Positions 1 to 6,089 of a stretch of 7,302 bases of DNA are shown here, piece after piece. Position 1 is the stretch's first letter. Each line of letters begins with the position of its first letter. Source of the stretch: DASPXK01 sp035637315 (lineage in GTDB: Bacteria; Chloroflexota; UBA6077; JACCZL01); the NCBI GenBank assembly GCA_035637315.1, contig DASPXK010000266.1, forward strand, positions 1-7,302, in the 5' to 3' direction. A program made the position numbers and the translations under genes. The notes below the pieces were generated by a model, which worked only from the letters and a program-made list of their open reading frames with translations, made no database searches and was not told where the DNA came from.

Positions 1-740
1 GGCTGCGGTCCGAGCCCCAGGAAGCTGAGGCCCGAGGCGGTCAGGATGGCAGTCGCCAGCCGGAGCGTGGTCTGAACCAGCAGGGGCGGCGTGACGTTTG
101 GGAGCACGTGGCGCCACATCAATCGATGGTCCGGCACGCCGAGCGCCCGGGCCGCCAAGACATAGTCCTGCTCGCGCACTGACAATGTCGAGCCGCGAGC
201 CACTCGCGCGAAGCCGGGAATCGAGTAGATCCCGACCGCCACGATGACGTTCAGCGTCCCAGCACCAAGGGCCGCGATGATCGCGATCGCGAGCAGGAAA
301 CCGGGCATCGCGAGCAGGATGTCCATGGCGCGCATGATCAGCAGATCGCTCCAGCCACCGCGGAAGCCCGCGAAGATCCCCAGCCCGGTGCCCGCTGCCA
401 GCGCCAGGGCGACCGCTCCGACGGTGATCAGCAGCGTGATCCGCGCGCCCCACAGCAGGCGGCTCAGGATGTCGCGGCCCAGCTCGTCGGTGCCCAGCGG
501 GTAGGTGATGGACGGCGGCGCCAGCTGCTGCCCGAGCGAGAAGGCCACCGGATCGTGGGGGGCGATCAGGGGCGCCAGGGCAGCCGTCAACACAAACGCC
601 AGGATCAGCGCCAGCCCGAGCACAGCTGCCCGGCTGCGGCGGAAGGAAGTTAAGAGTGAAGAGTTAAGAGTGAAGAGCTGGCGACGACGGACAGGACTCT
701 TGAGTTGTTCTCCCGCTGCCGCCAGTTCGTCGGTCTTCAC
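1..740 (-). CDS. ABC transporter permease, DppC/OppC type (partial, 3' end outside window)
   Basis: Inner-membrane permease subunit of a peptide/nickel-type ABC importer, pairing with the DppB-type gene just upstream. The 246 residues visible include a first hydrophobic segment (about 38-60), the DppC-family signature LGTDELGRDILSRLLWGAR (82-100), further membrane segments (about 102-124, 140-160, 162-178) and the EAA loop that docks the ATPase (REQDYVLAARALG, 189-201, followed by HVLPN). The reading frame continues off the left edge; family members are usually about 280-300 residues, so some 40-50 are missing. I chose the GTG at 740-738 because it is the first start codon after an in-frame TGA that is also the dppB stop; the gap is 18 nt. 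The start codon and residues about 22-32 (FTLNSSLLTS region) come from copies of a small repeat, so the N-terminus is unusual and a shorter start is possible. Transported substrate unknown. Confidence 0.9.
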   Translation of the reverse strand, partial: MKTDELAAAGEQLKSPVRRRQLFTLNSSLLTSFRRSRAAVLGLALILAFVLTAALAPLIAPHDPVAFSLGQQLAPPSITYPLGTDELGRDILSRLLWGARITLLITVGAVALALAAGTGLGIFAGFRGGWSDLLIMRAMDILLAMPGFLLAIAIIAALGAGTLNVIVAVGIYSIPGFARVARGSTLSVREQDYVLAARALGVPDHRLMWRHVLPNVTPPLLVQTTLRLATAILTASGLSFLGLGPQ

Positions 741-748
741 TCTTAACT
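648..748. repeat. 14-bp repeat: two tandem direct copies and one inverted copy
   Basis: The unit AGTTAAGAGTGAAG occurs at 648-661 and 662-675 in tandem, and its exact reverse complement lies at 735-748, about 60 bp away. The copies are AT-rich compared with the flanking DNA, suggesting inserted repeat units. On the minus strand the outer copy contains the GTG start codon of the DppC-type permease, and the tandem pair encodes part of its N-terminus. The arms could form a stem of about 14 bp in the operon mRNA just after the dppB stop. Similar short repeats are common in several bacterial genomes; the family name is unknown to me. Confidence 0.85.
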
Positions 749-758
749 CGGTAGCTCG

Positions 759-1679
759 TCACTCGTACCGGATTCGCGGATCGAGCTTGACGTAGAGCAG
801 GTCGACGATCAGGTTGACCAGCACGAATGTCACCGAGAGGAGCATGATCGCGGTCTGGACCACGGCGATGTCGCGCCTGGCGATGCTGTCCACCAGCAGT
901 CGGCCGAGCCCCGGGCGAGCGAAGACCGTCTCGGTTAGGACGGCCCCACCAAGCAGATAGCCGACCTGCAGTCCGACCACGGTCACGGTTGGGATCAGCG
1001 CGTTCTGGAGCGCGTGGCGCGTGACTACGAGCCGCTCCGTGAGCCCTTTGGCCCGCGCGGTCTGGACGTAGTCCTGGCGGAGCACGTCGAGCATGCTCGA
1101 GCGCGTCTGGCGGGCGATGACGGCCGTCGATGCCGAGCCAAGCGCTAGGGCCGGCAGCACGAGCTGGGCCGGCGTGCCGGCTCCACTGCTGGGCAGCCAA
1201 CCCAGCTCGACCGAGAAGAGCAGCATCAGCATGAGCCCGAGCCAGAAGATCGGCATCGAGACGCCGACCAACGCCACCAGGGTGGCGAGGTTGTCCCAGA
1301 TCGTGTACTGGCGCGTAGCCGAGATGATCCCGGTCGCCAGACCGAGCACGCTGGCCAGGGCAAGGGCGGCCAGCGCCAGCTCGGCCGTAGGCCGAATCCG
1401 GACCGCGATCTCCTCGACCACCGGCCGCCTCGACACAGCCGAGCGGCCGAAATCGAGCTGGATCGATCTCCAGAGGAACCGTCCGTACTGGATGTGCAGC
1501 GGCTGGTCCAGACCCAGCGAGTGGCGGATGTTCTCGACGTCCTCAGCCGTCCCATCCAGCCCCGCCATGACCTGGGCCACATCGCCGGGGACCATCTTCA
1601 TGATCCCGAACACGACCAGCGAGACGCCCAGCAAGACCGGCCCCAGCCAGAGCAGCCGGACCAGGATATAGCGGGACAA
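759..1679 (-). CDS. ABC transporter permease, DppB/OppB type
   Basis: Inner-membrane permease of a dipeptide/oligopeptide/nickel-type importer; 306 residues, the normal family length. It starts with the typical SRYILVRLL lead into a first membrane segment (about 9-28) and the MVPGD motif (29-33), followed by a periplasmic loop with LGLDQPLHIQYGRFLW (55-70) and DFGRS (76-80). Membrane segments follow at about 101-121, 133-157, 171-190, 228-250 and 273-297. The EAA ATPase-docking loop is DYVQTARAKGL (203-213). The C-terminal LDPRIRYE is a classic DppB ending. The start is TTG at 1679-1677; an in-frame TAG lies a short way upstream within the repeat block and I see no ATG/GTG between. The binding-protein gene ends 116 bp upstream and the DppC-type gene begins 18 nt downstream, so this is one operon. 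Substrate specificity is not readable from the permease. Confidence 0.94.
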   Translation of the reverse strand: MSRYILVRLLWLGPVLLGVSLVVFGIMKMVPGDVAQVMAGLDGTAEDVENIRHSLGLDQPLHIQYGRFLWRSIQLDFGRSAVSRRPVVEEIAVRIRPTAELALAALALASVLGLATGIISATRQYTIWDNLATLVALVGVSMPIFWLGLMLMLLFSVELGWLPSSGAGTPAQLVLPALALGSASTAVIARQTRSSMLDVLRQDYVQTARAKGLTERLVVTRHALQNALIPTVTVVGLQVGYLLGGAVLTETVFARPGLGRLLVDSIARRDIAVVQTAIMLLSVTFVLVNLIVDLLYVKLDPRIRYE

Positions 1680-1682
1680 ACG

Positions 1683-1801
1683 ACCTACCCCCTGCCCCCT
1701 CCCTAAAGGGAAGGGGATCTAACCTACCCCCTGCCCCCTCCCTAAAGGGAAGGGACACGATGGCTCCCCTTCCCTTTAGGGAAGGGGGTTGGGGGTTAGG
1801 T
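1683..1801. repeat. Three copies of a ~35-bp palindromic repeat between binding-protein and permease genes
   Basis: Two direct copies (1683-1717 and 1722-1755) are nearly identical, and a third, inverted, more diverged copy spans 1765-1801. Each has a self-complementary core, CCCTCCCT-AA-AGGGAAGGG, able to form a stem of about 10 bp with one mismatch, and an outer flank ACCTACCCCCTG. Together they fill the whole 116-bp gap between the binding-protein stop and the DppB start. The inverted copy contains the stop codon (TAA, 1798-1796) of the binding-protein gene. Stable hairpins here could protect the upstream mRNA from 3' decay and lower permease expression, as known in other binding-protein operons. 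No U-tract follows, so a strong intrinsic terminator is unlikely. Confidence 0.88.
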
Positions 1802-3481
1802 TGACTTCTGGACCTGGCCGGGCATGATCTGGTTGGTAGCGATGAACTTGAAGCCGGACACGTTCTTGCGCTGGCCCCAGATATTGACCTGGTGGAAGAG
1901 GTACACGAGCGGCTGGTCCTTCCAGATCAGCTCCTGGGCCTGCTTCAGAACGGGCAGCCGCTTGTCGGGCTCGAAGGTCTTCTGCTCCTGCTCGATCAGC
2001 TTGTCGACCTCCGGGTTGGTGTAGGCGTAGCGCTGGGCCGTCACCGTCCGCAGCGTCGCCTCGGTGTGGTACATCCGATAGAGGTGGTAGTCGACGTACT
2101 CACTGGTCTTGAGTAGGAACACCAGCGTGCCGGACAAGGTATCGGGATCGGTCTGAAGCAGCGGCCCCAGCTCGGCGCTCTGGATCTTCTTGATCGTCGC
2201 GCGGACGCCGATGTTGTTCCAGTAGCCCTGCATCGCCTCGACGACCTGGTCGTCGCCGGCCCAACGACCGCTGACGTAGGCCAGCGCGATGTCCATGCCG
2301 GCGGTGTAGCCGGCTTCACCGATGAGGCGCCTGGCCCGCTCCACGTCGTACTTGATGGGCTCGAAGTCGAACGTCCCCCAGAGGCCCGGGATGGAAGGGG
2401 TGTTGAGCGGGAGGGCCAGCCCACGCATGATCTTGTTGATGATCGCGTCCTTGTCGATCGCGTGGTTGAGGGCGTAGCGGACCCGAACGTCGCTCAGGGG
2501 CGGCTTGGATTGGCGCGGCTCGGCCTCGACGATCGTCAAGCCGGGCGTTACCTGGACCGCGACGTTGGGGTCCTGCTTCAGGTTGTCGACGTCGGCAGGC
2601 GGCAAGTTGAGGACGACGTCCGCCTCACCGGTCTTGAGGGCCACCACTCGCCCGGCGGCCTCCGGGATCGGACGGTACACGAAGCGACGGACGAGTGACT
2701 TCGGGCCCCAGTAGTCTGGGTTGACGATCGCCGAGACGTGGTCGTTGGGAACCCACTCCTCGAACTTGAACGGCCCGGTCCCCACGGGATTGCGCCCGAA
2801 GTCCCTGCCGTACTTCTGGAGCGCGGCCGGGCTGATGATCTTGACCGAGCCATCGGCCATCAGGAACGGCAGGTCGGGCGTGGGCGGGTCGGTGACGAAG
2901 CGGACGGTGGCGTCGTCCGGCGTGAGGATCTCCTTGATAAGGGTGTAGCTGGCCCGACGAGTGGAGGCGGTGTCCTTGTCCAGCAGGTGCTCGATGGTGA
3001 CCTTGACCGCCTGGGAATTGAAGGGCGTGCCGTCGTGGAACTTGACTCCCTGGCGCAGCTTGAAGGTCCAGGTCTTGCCATCTGGACTGACCTCCCAGGA
3101 GGTCGCCAGGCCCGGCTCGGCCTCCATCTTGTCGCTCCAGACCACCAGACGGTCATAGATGGCGTTGAGGATGTGCTGGAACGGGCCGGTCCCGACGGGC
3201 GGGTCGAGGCTGTTTGGCTCGGTGCCGTCGACGACGACGAAGTTGACGTCTCTGACCTGGCCCGCCGCCGCGGGCGCCGCGGTCGGCTTGGCGGCTTCCG
3301 CCGCCAAGGTTGGGGCTGGTTTGGCAGCCGGCGGGGGTTGGGTTGGAACGACTTGAGGCGTGGCCACGGCCGGTGCCCGGGTGGGCGCCTGCTGAGCCGG
3401 TTGGGCGCACGCCGCGAGCAGCGCGCCTCCCGAGCCCAGGATGGCCAGCCGCAAGAACTGGCGGCGCGTGGTGGGAATCAT
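1796..3481 (-). CDS. ABC transporter substrate-binding lipoprotein, family 5 (DppA/OppA-like)
   Basis: Extracytoplasmic solute-binding protein that captures a substrate and delivers it to the two permeases downstream; 561 residues, normal for the family. The N-terminus has a twin-arginine signal (RRQFLRL, 6-12) and a lipobox LLAAC with the lipidated cysteine at 25, so it is predicted to be Tat-exported and membrane-anchored. Residues 26-75 form an Ala/Pro/Thr/Gln-rich linker. The SBP_bac_5 fold follows: NSLDPP (90-95), then the hallmark WEVSPDGKTWTFKLRQG (129-145) and VKFHDGTPF (146-154), then NPVGTGPFKFEEW (231-243). The ATG at 3481 is preferred over starts further upstream because it opens directly into the signal peptide and has a strong ribosome-binding site 6 nt upstream; the upstream extension would run through repeat DNA. 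The stop codon lies in a repeat copy. Ligand (peptide, opine, nickel chelate, sugar) cannot be assigned. Confidence 0.95.
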   Translation of the reverse strand: MIPTTRRQFLRLAILGSGGALLAACAQPAQQAPTRAPAVATPQVVPTQPPPAAKPAPTLAAEAAKPTAAPAAAGQVRDVNFVVVDGTEPNSLDPPVGTGPFQHILNAIYDRLVVWSDKMEAEPGLATSWEVSPDGKTWTFKLRQGVKFHDGTPFNSQAVKVTIEHLLDKDTASTRRASYTLIKEILTPDDATVRFVTDPPTPDLPFLMADGSVKIISPAALQKYGRDFGRNPVGTGPFKFEEWVPNDHVSAIVNPDYWGPKSLVRRFVYRPIPEAAGRVVALKTGEADVVLNLPPADVDNLKQDPNVAVQVTPGLTIVEAEPRQSKPPLSDVRVRYALNHAIDKDAIINKIMRGLALPLNTPSIPGLWGTFDFEPIKYDVERARRLIGEAGYTAGMDIALAYVSGRWAGDDQVVEAMQGYWNNIGVRATIKKIQSAELGPLLQTDPDTLSGTLVFLLKTSEYVDYHLYRMYHTEATLRTVTAQRYAYTNPEVDKLIEQEQKTFEPDKRLPVLKQAQELIWKDQPLVYLFHQVNIWGQRKNVSGFKFIATNQIMPGQVQKST

Positions 3482-3487
3482 CGGCGG

Positions 3488-3495
3488 CACCTCCC
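3488..3495 (-). promoter_or_regulatory. Ribosome-binding site of the substrate-binding protein gene
   Basis: On the minus strand the sequence GGGAGGTG ends 6 nt before the ATG at 3481-3479. It is a strong Shine-Dalgarno match and decides the start of the binding-protein gene against the 60-residue longer reading frame. Confidence 0.8.
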
Positions 3496-3537
3496 TACGG
3501 AACATCACCGACGCATGCACTTTAGCGATGTGTGCCC

Positions 3538-3613
3538 TCGGGTTGGGCCGAGCGAAGGATCCGTATCCAGTGGCCGGGGCACGCATGCTTCGCTCCGCTT
3601 TCAGGATGACCAA
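3538..3613. repeat. Inverted-repeat element of the TCATCCTGA…GCGAAG type
   Basis: Imperfect inverted arms: GCCGAGCGAAGGA (near 3548-3560) and the complement of GCGGAGCGAAGCA (near 3586-3598), with TCAGGATGACC at the right edge. On the minus strand it reads GGTCATCCTGAAAGCGGAGC, followed by GAAGCATG and, across the loop, GGATCCTTCGCTCGG. This arrangement resembles a very common class of dispersed bacterial palindromic repeats. It lies within the spacer upstream of the binding-protein gene. Confidence 0.65.
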
Positions 3614-3619
3614 CACAAA

Positions 3620-3692
3620 AATCGTAGCGCAGGTGCATGTCCCCCGCCGATCGCCCGGCAAGAGCGGGGGGACAAGCCCCCCGCCTACGATT
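3620..3692. repeat. Long imperfect inverted repeat with AATCGTAG ends
   Basis: The left arm begins AATCGTAG (3620-3627) and the right arm ends CTACGATT (3685-3692), exact complements. Pairing resumes further in, with CATGTCCCCCGC (3636-3647) against GCGGGGGGACAAG (3664-3676). The loop is about 16 bp. The whole 73-bp unit looks like a self-contained dispersed repeat or MITE-like element. It is a second, unrelated family lying directly beside the repeat at 3538-3613. Confidence 0.75.
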
Positions 3693-3795
3693 CCTCACAA
3701 GGCGTGAGAGTAGCAGAACTTCTGGTTCGACGCTACGCGACCCCTCAGGAGGGTGCCTGTCAAAGTTTTGGCCCGGCTCCCCGACGAAGGGATCT

Positions 3796-3850
3796 CCCCT
3801 CTCCCCCGTGAGGGAGAGGGGTCGGGAACAAGTGCGCTGCGCGGGGTGAG
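3796..3850. repeat. GC-rich palindromic repeat downstream of the amidohydrolase gene
   Basis: A perfect 10-bp stem, CCCCTCTCCC (3796-3805) with GGGAGAGGGG (3812-3821), encloses a 6-nt loop. A flank GGGGTGAGGGTAG runs to about 3855. It sits about 45 nt beyond the amidohydrolase stop on the minus strand. It may act as an mRNA 3' stabiliser or weak terminator between that gene and the importer genes, but no run of T follows, so I call it a repeat rather than a terminator. Confidence 0.75.
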
Positions 3851-3864
3851 GGTAGTCAAGGTCC

Positions 3865-4959
3865 CTACGGCACGCCGACTCCTAGCAGCCGCAGGACGTT
3901 CAGTCCCAGGATGCGATCCAGGTCCACAGACGGGATGACCCCGTCCGCCACGATCCTCAGGTACTGGAGTGACTGGCGGTAGGTGCAGTTGCGCTCGACG
4001 TTGGGCATGTCCGAGCCCCACACCAGCCGTTCCCCGCCCAGACGCGAGTAGAGGGCGCGGATGGCCGGCCGCAGCTCCAGGAATGGGTACTCGTGATCGC
4101 GCGCCCAGTGGATCGGGTACAAGATCTCGACCATGAACTGGGGCCGTTTGAAGAGTGCCTCGAGCGGGGCCGGCATGGCCTCGAGCAGCTCGGGCGAGAA
4201 GCCGTGTGTCCAGAGACCGGGAATGTCCGGCCAGCGCTGGGCCCAGCGATTGAGCCGCTCGACCTCGCGCACGAGCGCCGCCTGATCGGCCGGATTCGGG
4301 ACGCCGACGATCTCCCAGAAAACAGGAATGCCCAGTGAGCGGACCTCCTCCCAGAACGGGTCGAAGGCCGGATCGTCAAACATCCGCCGGTAGCCGTCGG
4401 CGAACAGGCCGCGGTTGGCGTAGTAGAGCCCCCGCAGCCCCAGCTCGCGAACAGCTCGCCGCAGCGTCGTGATCTGCTCCTCGGTATCCGCCCGGGCCTC
4501 GTCCACGTCGGCCAGGCCGATGAACTTGTCCGGATAGCGCCTCGCCGCGTTGGCGAAAAACCGGTTGAGCCTGCCGTAGAGGCGGGCATTCTGAAGCACC
4601 GCCACGTCGACTCCGGCTCGCGCCATCTGCTGGAGCGTGAACTCGGGCGGAGCGGCCATGTCCTGGAGGCTGGGCGGGAAGAACTGGATGTAGAGGTCTT
4701 CGCCGTCGACCGTCCATTCGAGCCGGCCGTACTTGCCGGCCCGGAAGTCGACGTCGCGCAGGCTGGCCGGCCCGGCCAGGCTCCCGTCGTGAAGGGTCTG
4801 CTCGACGACGCGCGCATGGTCCCTCAGGCGCCGGACGGGCTCGCCATGGGCGGCCATGTAGAGCTGCAGGAACCGGCGATGCTCAGCCGGCGACGAGAAG
4901 CCGGATGGCTCGTCCAGATAGGGGAAGATGTGGACGTGAGAATCGACGACAAGCGGCAC
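3865..4959 (-). CDS. Amidohydrolase family (amidohydrolase-2, TIM-barrel) metal-dependent hydrolase
   Basis: Predicted cytoplasmic metal-dependent hydrolase or decarboxylase of the amidohydrolase superfamily (PF04909-like), 364 residues, usual size. Visible motifs: the strand-1 metal site DSHVHIF (His8, His10); the family-typical RRYPDKFIGLADVDEA in the middle; GLRGLYY; WTHGFSPE, with a histidine at the expected late-barrel position; and WGSDMPNVERN with the conserved aspartate at 317, followed near the end by NVLRLLG. No signal peptide. The start is GTG at 4959, placing the HxH motif at residues 8-10; no clear Shine-Dalgarno precedes it. It is divergent from the PLP enzyme (68-bp gap) and upstream of, and collinear with, the importer genes, so it may act on an imported compound. 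Members hydrolyse amides, lactones or decarboxylate aromatic acids; the exact reaction is unknown. Confidence 0.88.
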   Translation of the reverse strand: MPLVVDSHVHIFPYLDEPSGFSSPAEHRRFLQLYMAAHGEPVRRLRDHARVVEQTLHDGSLAGPASLRDVDFRAGKYGRLEWTVDGEDLYIQFFPPSLQDMAAPPEFTLQQMARAGVDVAVLQNARLYGRLNRFFANAARRYPDKFIGLADVDEARADTEEQITTLRRAVRELGLRGLYYANRGLFADGYRRMFDDPAFDPFWEEVRSLGIPVFWEIVGVPNPADQAALVREVERLNRWAQRWPDIPGLWTHGFSPELLEAMPAPLEALFKRPQFMVEILYPIHWARDHEYPFLELRPAIRALYSRLGGERLVWGSDMPNVERNCTYRQSLQYLRIVADGVIPSVDLDRILGLNVLRLLGVGVP

Positions 4960-5027
4960 GCTGGGTCTATCATGCCACGTTCCAACTGTCAGCTCGGATC
5001 GGGCATGGGCCAGAGAGGAGATTGCCG
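4960..5027. promoter_or_regulatory. Divergent intergenic region between amidohydrolase and PLP enzyme
   Basis: This 68-bp gap must hold start signals for both genes. On the minus strand CTGACA (4992-4987) resembles a -35 box; 17 bp later TAGACC (4969-4964) is a weak -10, which would place transcription start almost at the GTG, consistent with a leaderless amidohydrolase mRNA. On the plus strand TATCAT (4968-4973) could be a -10, with a poor TCGACG -35 about 18 bp upstream. AGAGGAG (5014-5020) is the ribosome-binding site for the plus-strand gene. The promoter assignments are tentative. Confidence 0.35.
5014..5020 (+). promoter_or_regulatory. Ribosome-binding site of the PLP enzyme gene
   Basis: AGAGGAG lies 7 nt before the ATG at 5028. 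It supports that start over an in-frame upstream start at 4905 that would overlap the divergent amidohydrolase gene. Confidence 0.75.
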
Positions 5028-6089
5028 ATGATGACCAGCCTGGAGCCGCTCACGGCGCCGGCCACGATCGAGGAGATCCGCAGCCGAGTCGCGCAGCTGC
5101 CACGAGTACCGCTCGCCCTGACCCCCACCCCGCTTCAGGAGCTGCCGCGGCTGGCGACCGAGCTGGGGATCGGGCGGCTGTTCGCCAAGCGCGATGACCT
5201 GACCGGGCTGGCGTTCGGCGGCAACAAGACCCGCAACCTCGAGTTCCGGATGGCCGAGGCGGTCGAGCAGGGCACGGATGTGATGATCGCGGGCCTGGAG
5301 GCGCAGTCCAACTCAGCCCGCCAGACGACGGCGGCGGCCAACATCCTGGGCATGCGCACGATCCTGGTGCTCCACCAGGACCGCGACTGGGACTGGCAGG
5401 GCAACCTGCTGGTCGACCGCTTGCTCGGGGCCGAGGTGCGCTTTCTGGAGAGCGACGATCCGGACGAGATGGATCGCGTGCTCGAGCAGACGGCCGACGA
5501 ACAGCGCCGACTCGGCCGCCTGCCGTACGTGATGAACCACGCCGGCGCCTTCGTGCTCGGCTCGGCCGTCGCCTACGTGCTGTGCACCCTCGAGATCGTC
5601 GAGCAGACGGCCGCGCTCGGCCTGGAGCCGACTCACCTGTACATGGCCTCCGGCAACAAGGGCCACGCCGGGCTGGTGCTGGGCCGCAAGCTGCTCGGCA
5701 AGCGTTTTCGGACCATCGCCATCAGCCAGCGCTACGGGAGCGACCGCAAGTCGGGCGCCGTCAAGGCCGCCCTGGACGCGGGCCACGCGCTGGGCTGGGA
5801 GGTGGATCTGAGCGAGAACGAGATCGAGAGTTACGACGATTACGTCGGCGAGGCGTACGGCAAGTCGAGCCCGGCCGGCCTCGAGGCGATCCGACTGGCC
5901 GCGCGGACCGAGGGTCTGTTGCTAGATCCCGTCTATACCAGCAAGGCGATGGCGGGCCTGATCGACCACGCCCGCAAAGGTGAGCTGGGGAAGGACAGCG
6001 CGGTCGTCTTCATCCACACCGGCGGGCTACCAGCCCTGTTCGCCTTCAAGGACGAGGTGCTCGGCGAGCAGGCAGGAGAGACGGGATAG
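5028..6089 (+). CDS. PLP-dependent enzyme, D-cysteine desulfhydrase / ACC deaminase family
   Basis: Predicted cytoplasmic fold-type II PLP enzyme, 353 residues. Known relatives convert D-cysteine to pyruvate, ammonia and sulfide, or ACC to 2-oxobutyrate and ammonia. Features: TPTPLQELPRL (32-42); RDDLTGLAFGGNKTRNLEF (55-73) with the PLP-binding lysine at 67; the substrate-carboxylate loop QSN (93-95) in EAQSNSARQTTAAA; the presumed phosphate loop ASGNKGHAGL (207-216); DPVYTSKAMAGL (300-311); and the C-terminal HTGGLPALF (330-338). Two motifs depart from the usual forms: QSN is followed by Ser where His or Gln is common, and the phosphate loop reads SGNKGHAG instead of SGGTHAG. A different amino-acid substrate is therefore possible. 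The ATG at 5028 (adjacent ATG at 5031) has a good ribosome-binding site. The stop lies in a short GGATAG repeat. The peptidase-like ORF overlaps its last 44 nt on the other strand. Confidence 0.88.
   Translation: MMTSLEPLTAPATIEEIRSRVAQLPRVPLALTPTPLQELPRLATELGIGRLFAKRDDLTGLAFGGNKTRNLEFRMAEAVEQGTDVMIAGLEAQSNSARQTTAAANILGMRTILVLHQDRDWDWQGNLLVDRLLGAEVRFLESDDPDEMDRVLEQTADEQRRLGRLPYVMNHAGAFVLGSAVAYVLCTLEIVEQTAALGLEPTHLYMASGNKGHAGLVLGRKLLGKRFRTIAISQRYGSDRKSGAVKAALDAGHALGWEVDLSENEIESYDDYVGEAYGKSSPAGLEAIRLAARTEGLLLDPVYTSKAMAGLIDHARKGELGKDSAVVFIHTGGLPALFAFKDEVLGEQAGETG

Larger units (their letters stand above)
3482..3864. other. 383-bp spacer between amidohydrolase and importer genes
   Basis: No credible gene is present; the open frames here lack family features and run across repeats. 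The spacer contains three unrelated inverted-repeat elements in a row (3538-3613, 3620-3692, 3796-3850) and the ribosome-binding site of the binding-protein gene. Any promoter for the importer should lie here on the minus strand, but I could not identify a convincing -35/-10 pair. Confidence 0.6.

Noticed and set aside
648..675. Start of a CRISPR-like or tandem-repeat array
   Set aside because: Only two adjacent 14-bp units with no spacers, plus one inverted copy; no cas genes nearby.
2738..3811. Long plus-strand open frame of 357 codons opposite the binding-protein gene
   Set aside because: It is antisense to a clear family-5 binding protein, shows no domain or motif, and runs through two repeat elements. 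High GC content produces such shadow frames.
3796..3821. Intrinsic transcription terminator
   Set aside because: The stem is strong, but neither strand has a following T-run, and the sequence belongs to a repeat type seen elsewhere in the window.
3957..4817. 286-codon minus-strand frame inside the amidohydrolase gene
   Set aside because: Its Arg/Ser-rich low-complexity translation is typical of an out-of-frame reading of a GC-rich gene; the overlapping frame has convincing amidohydrolase motifs.
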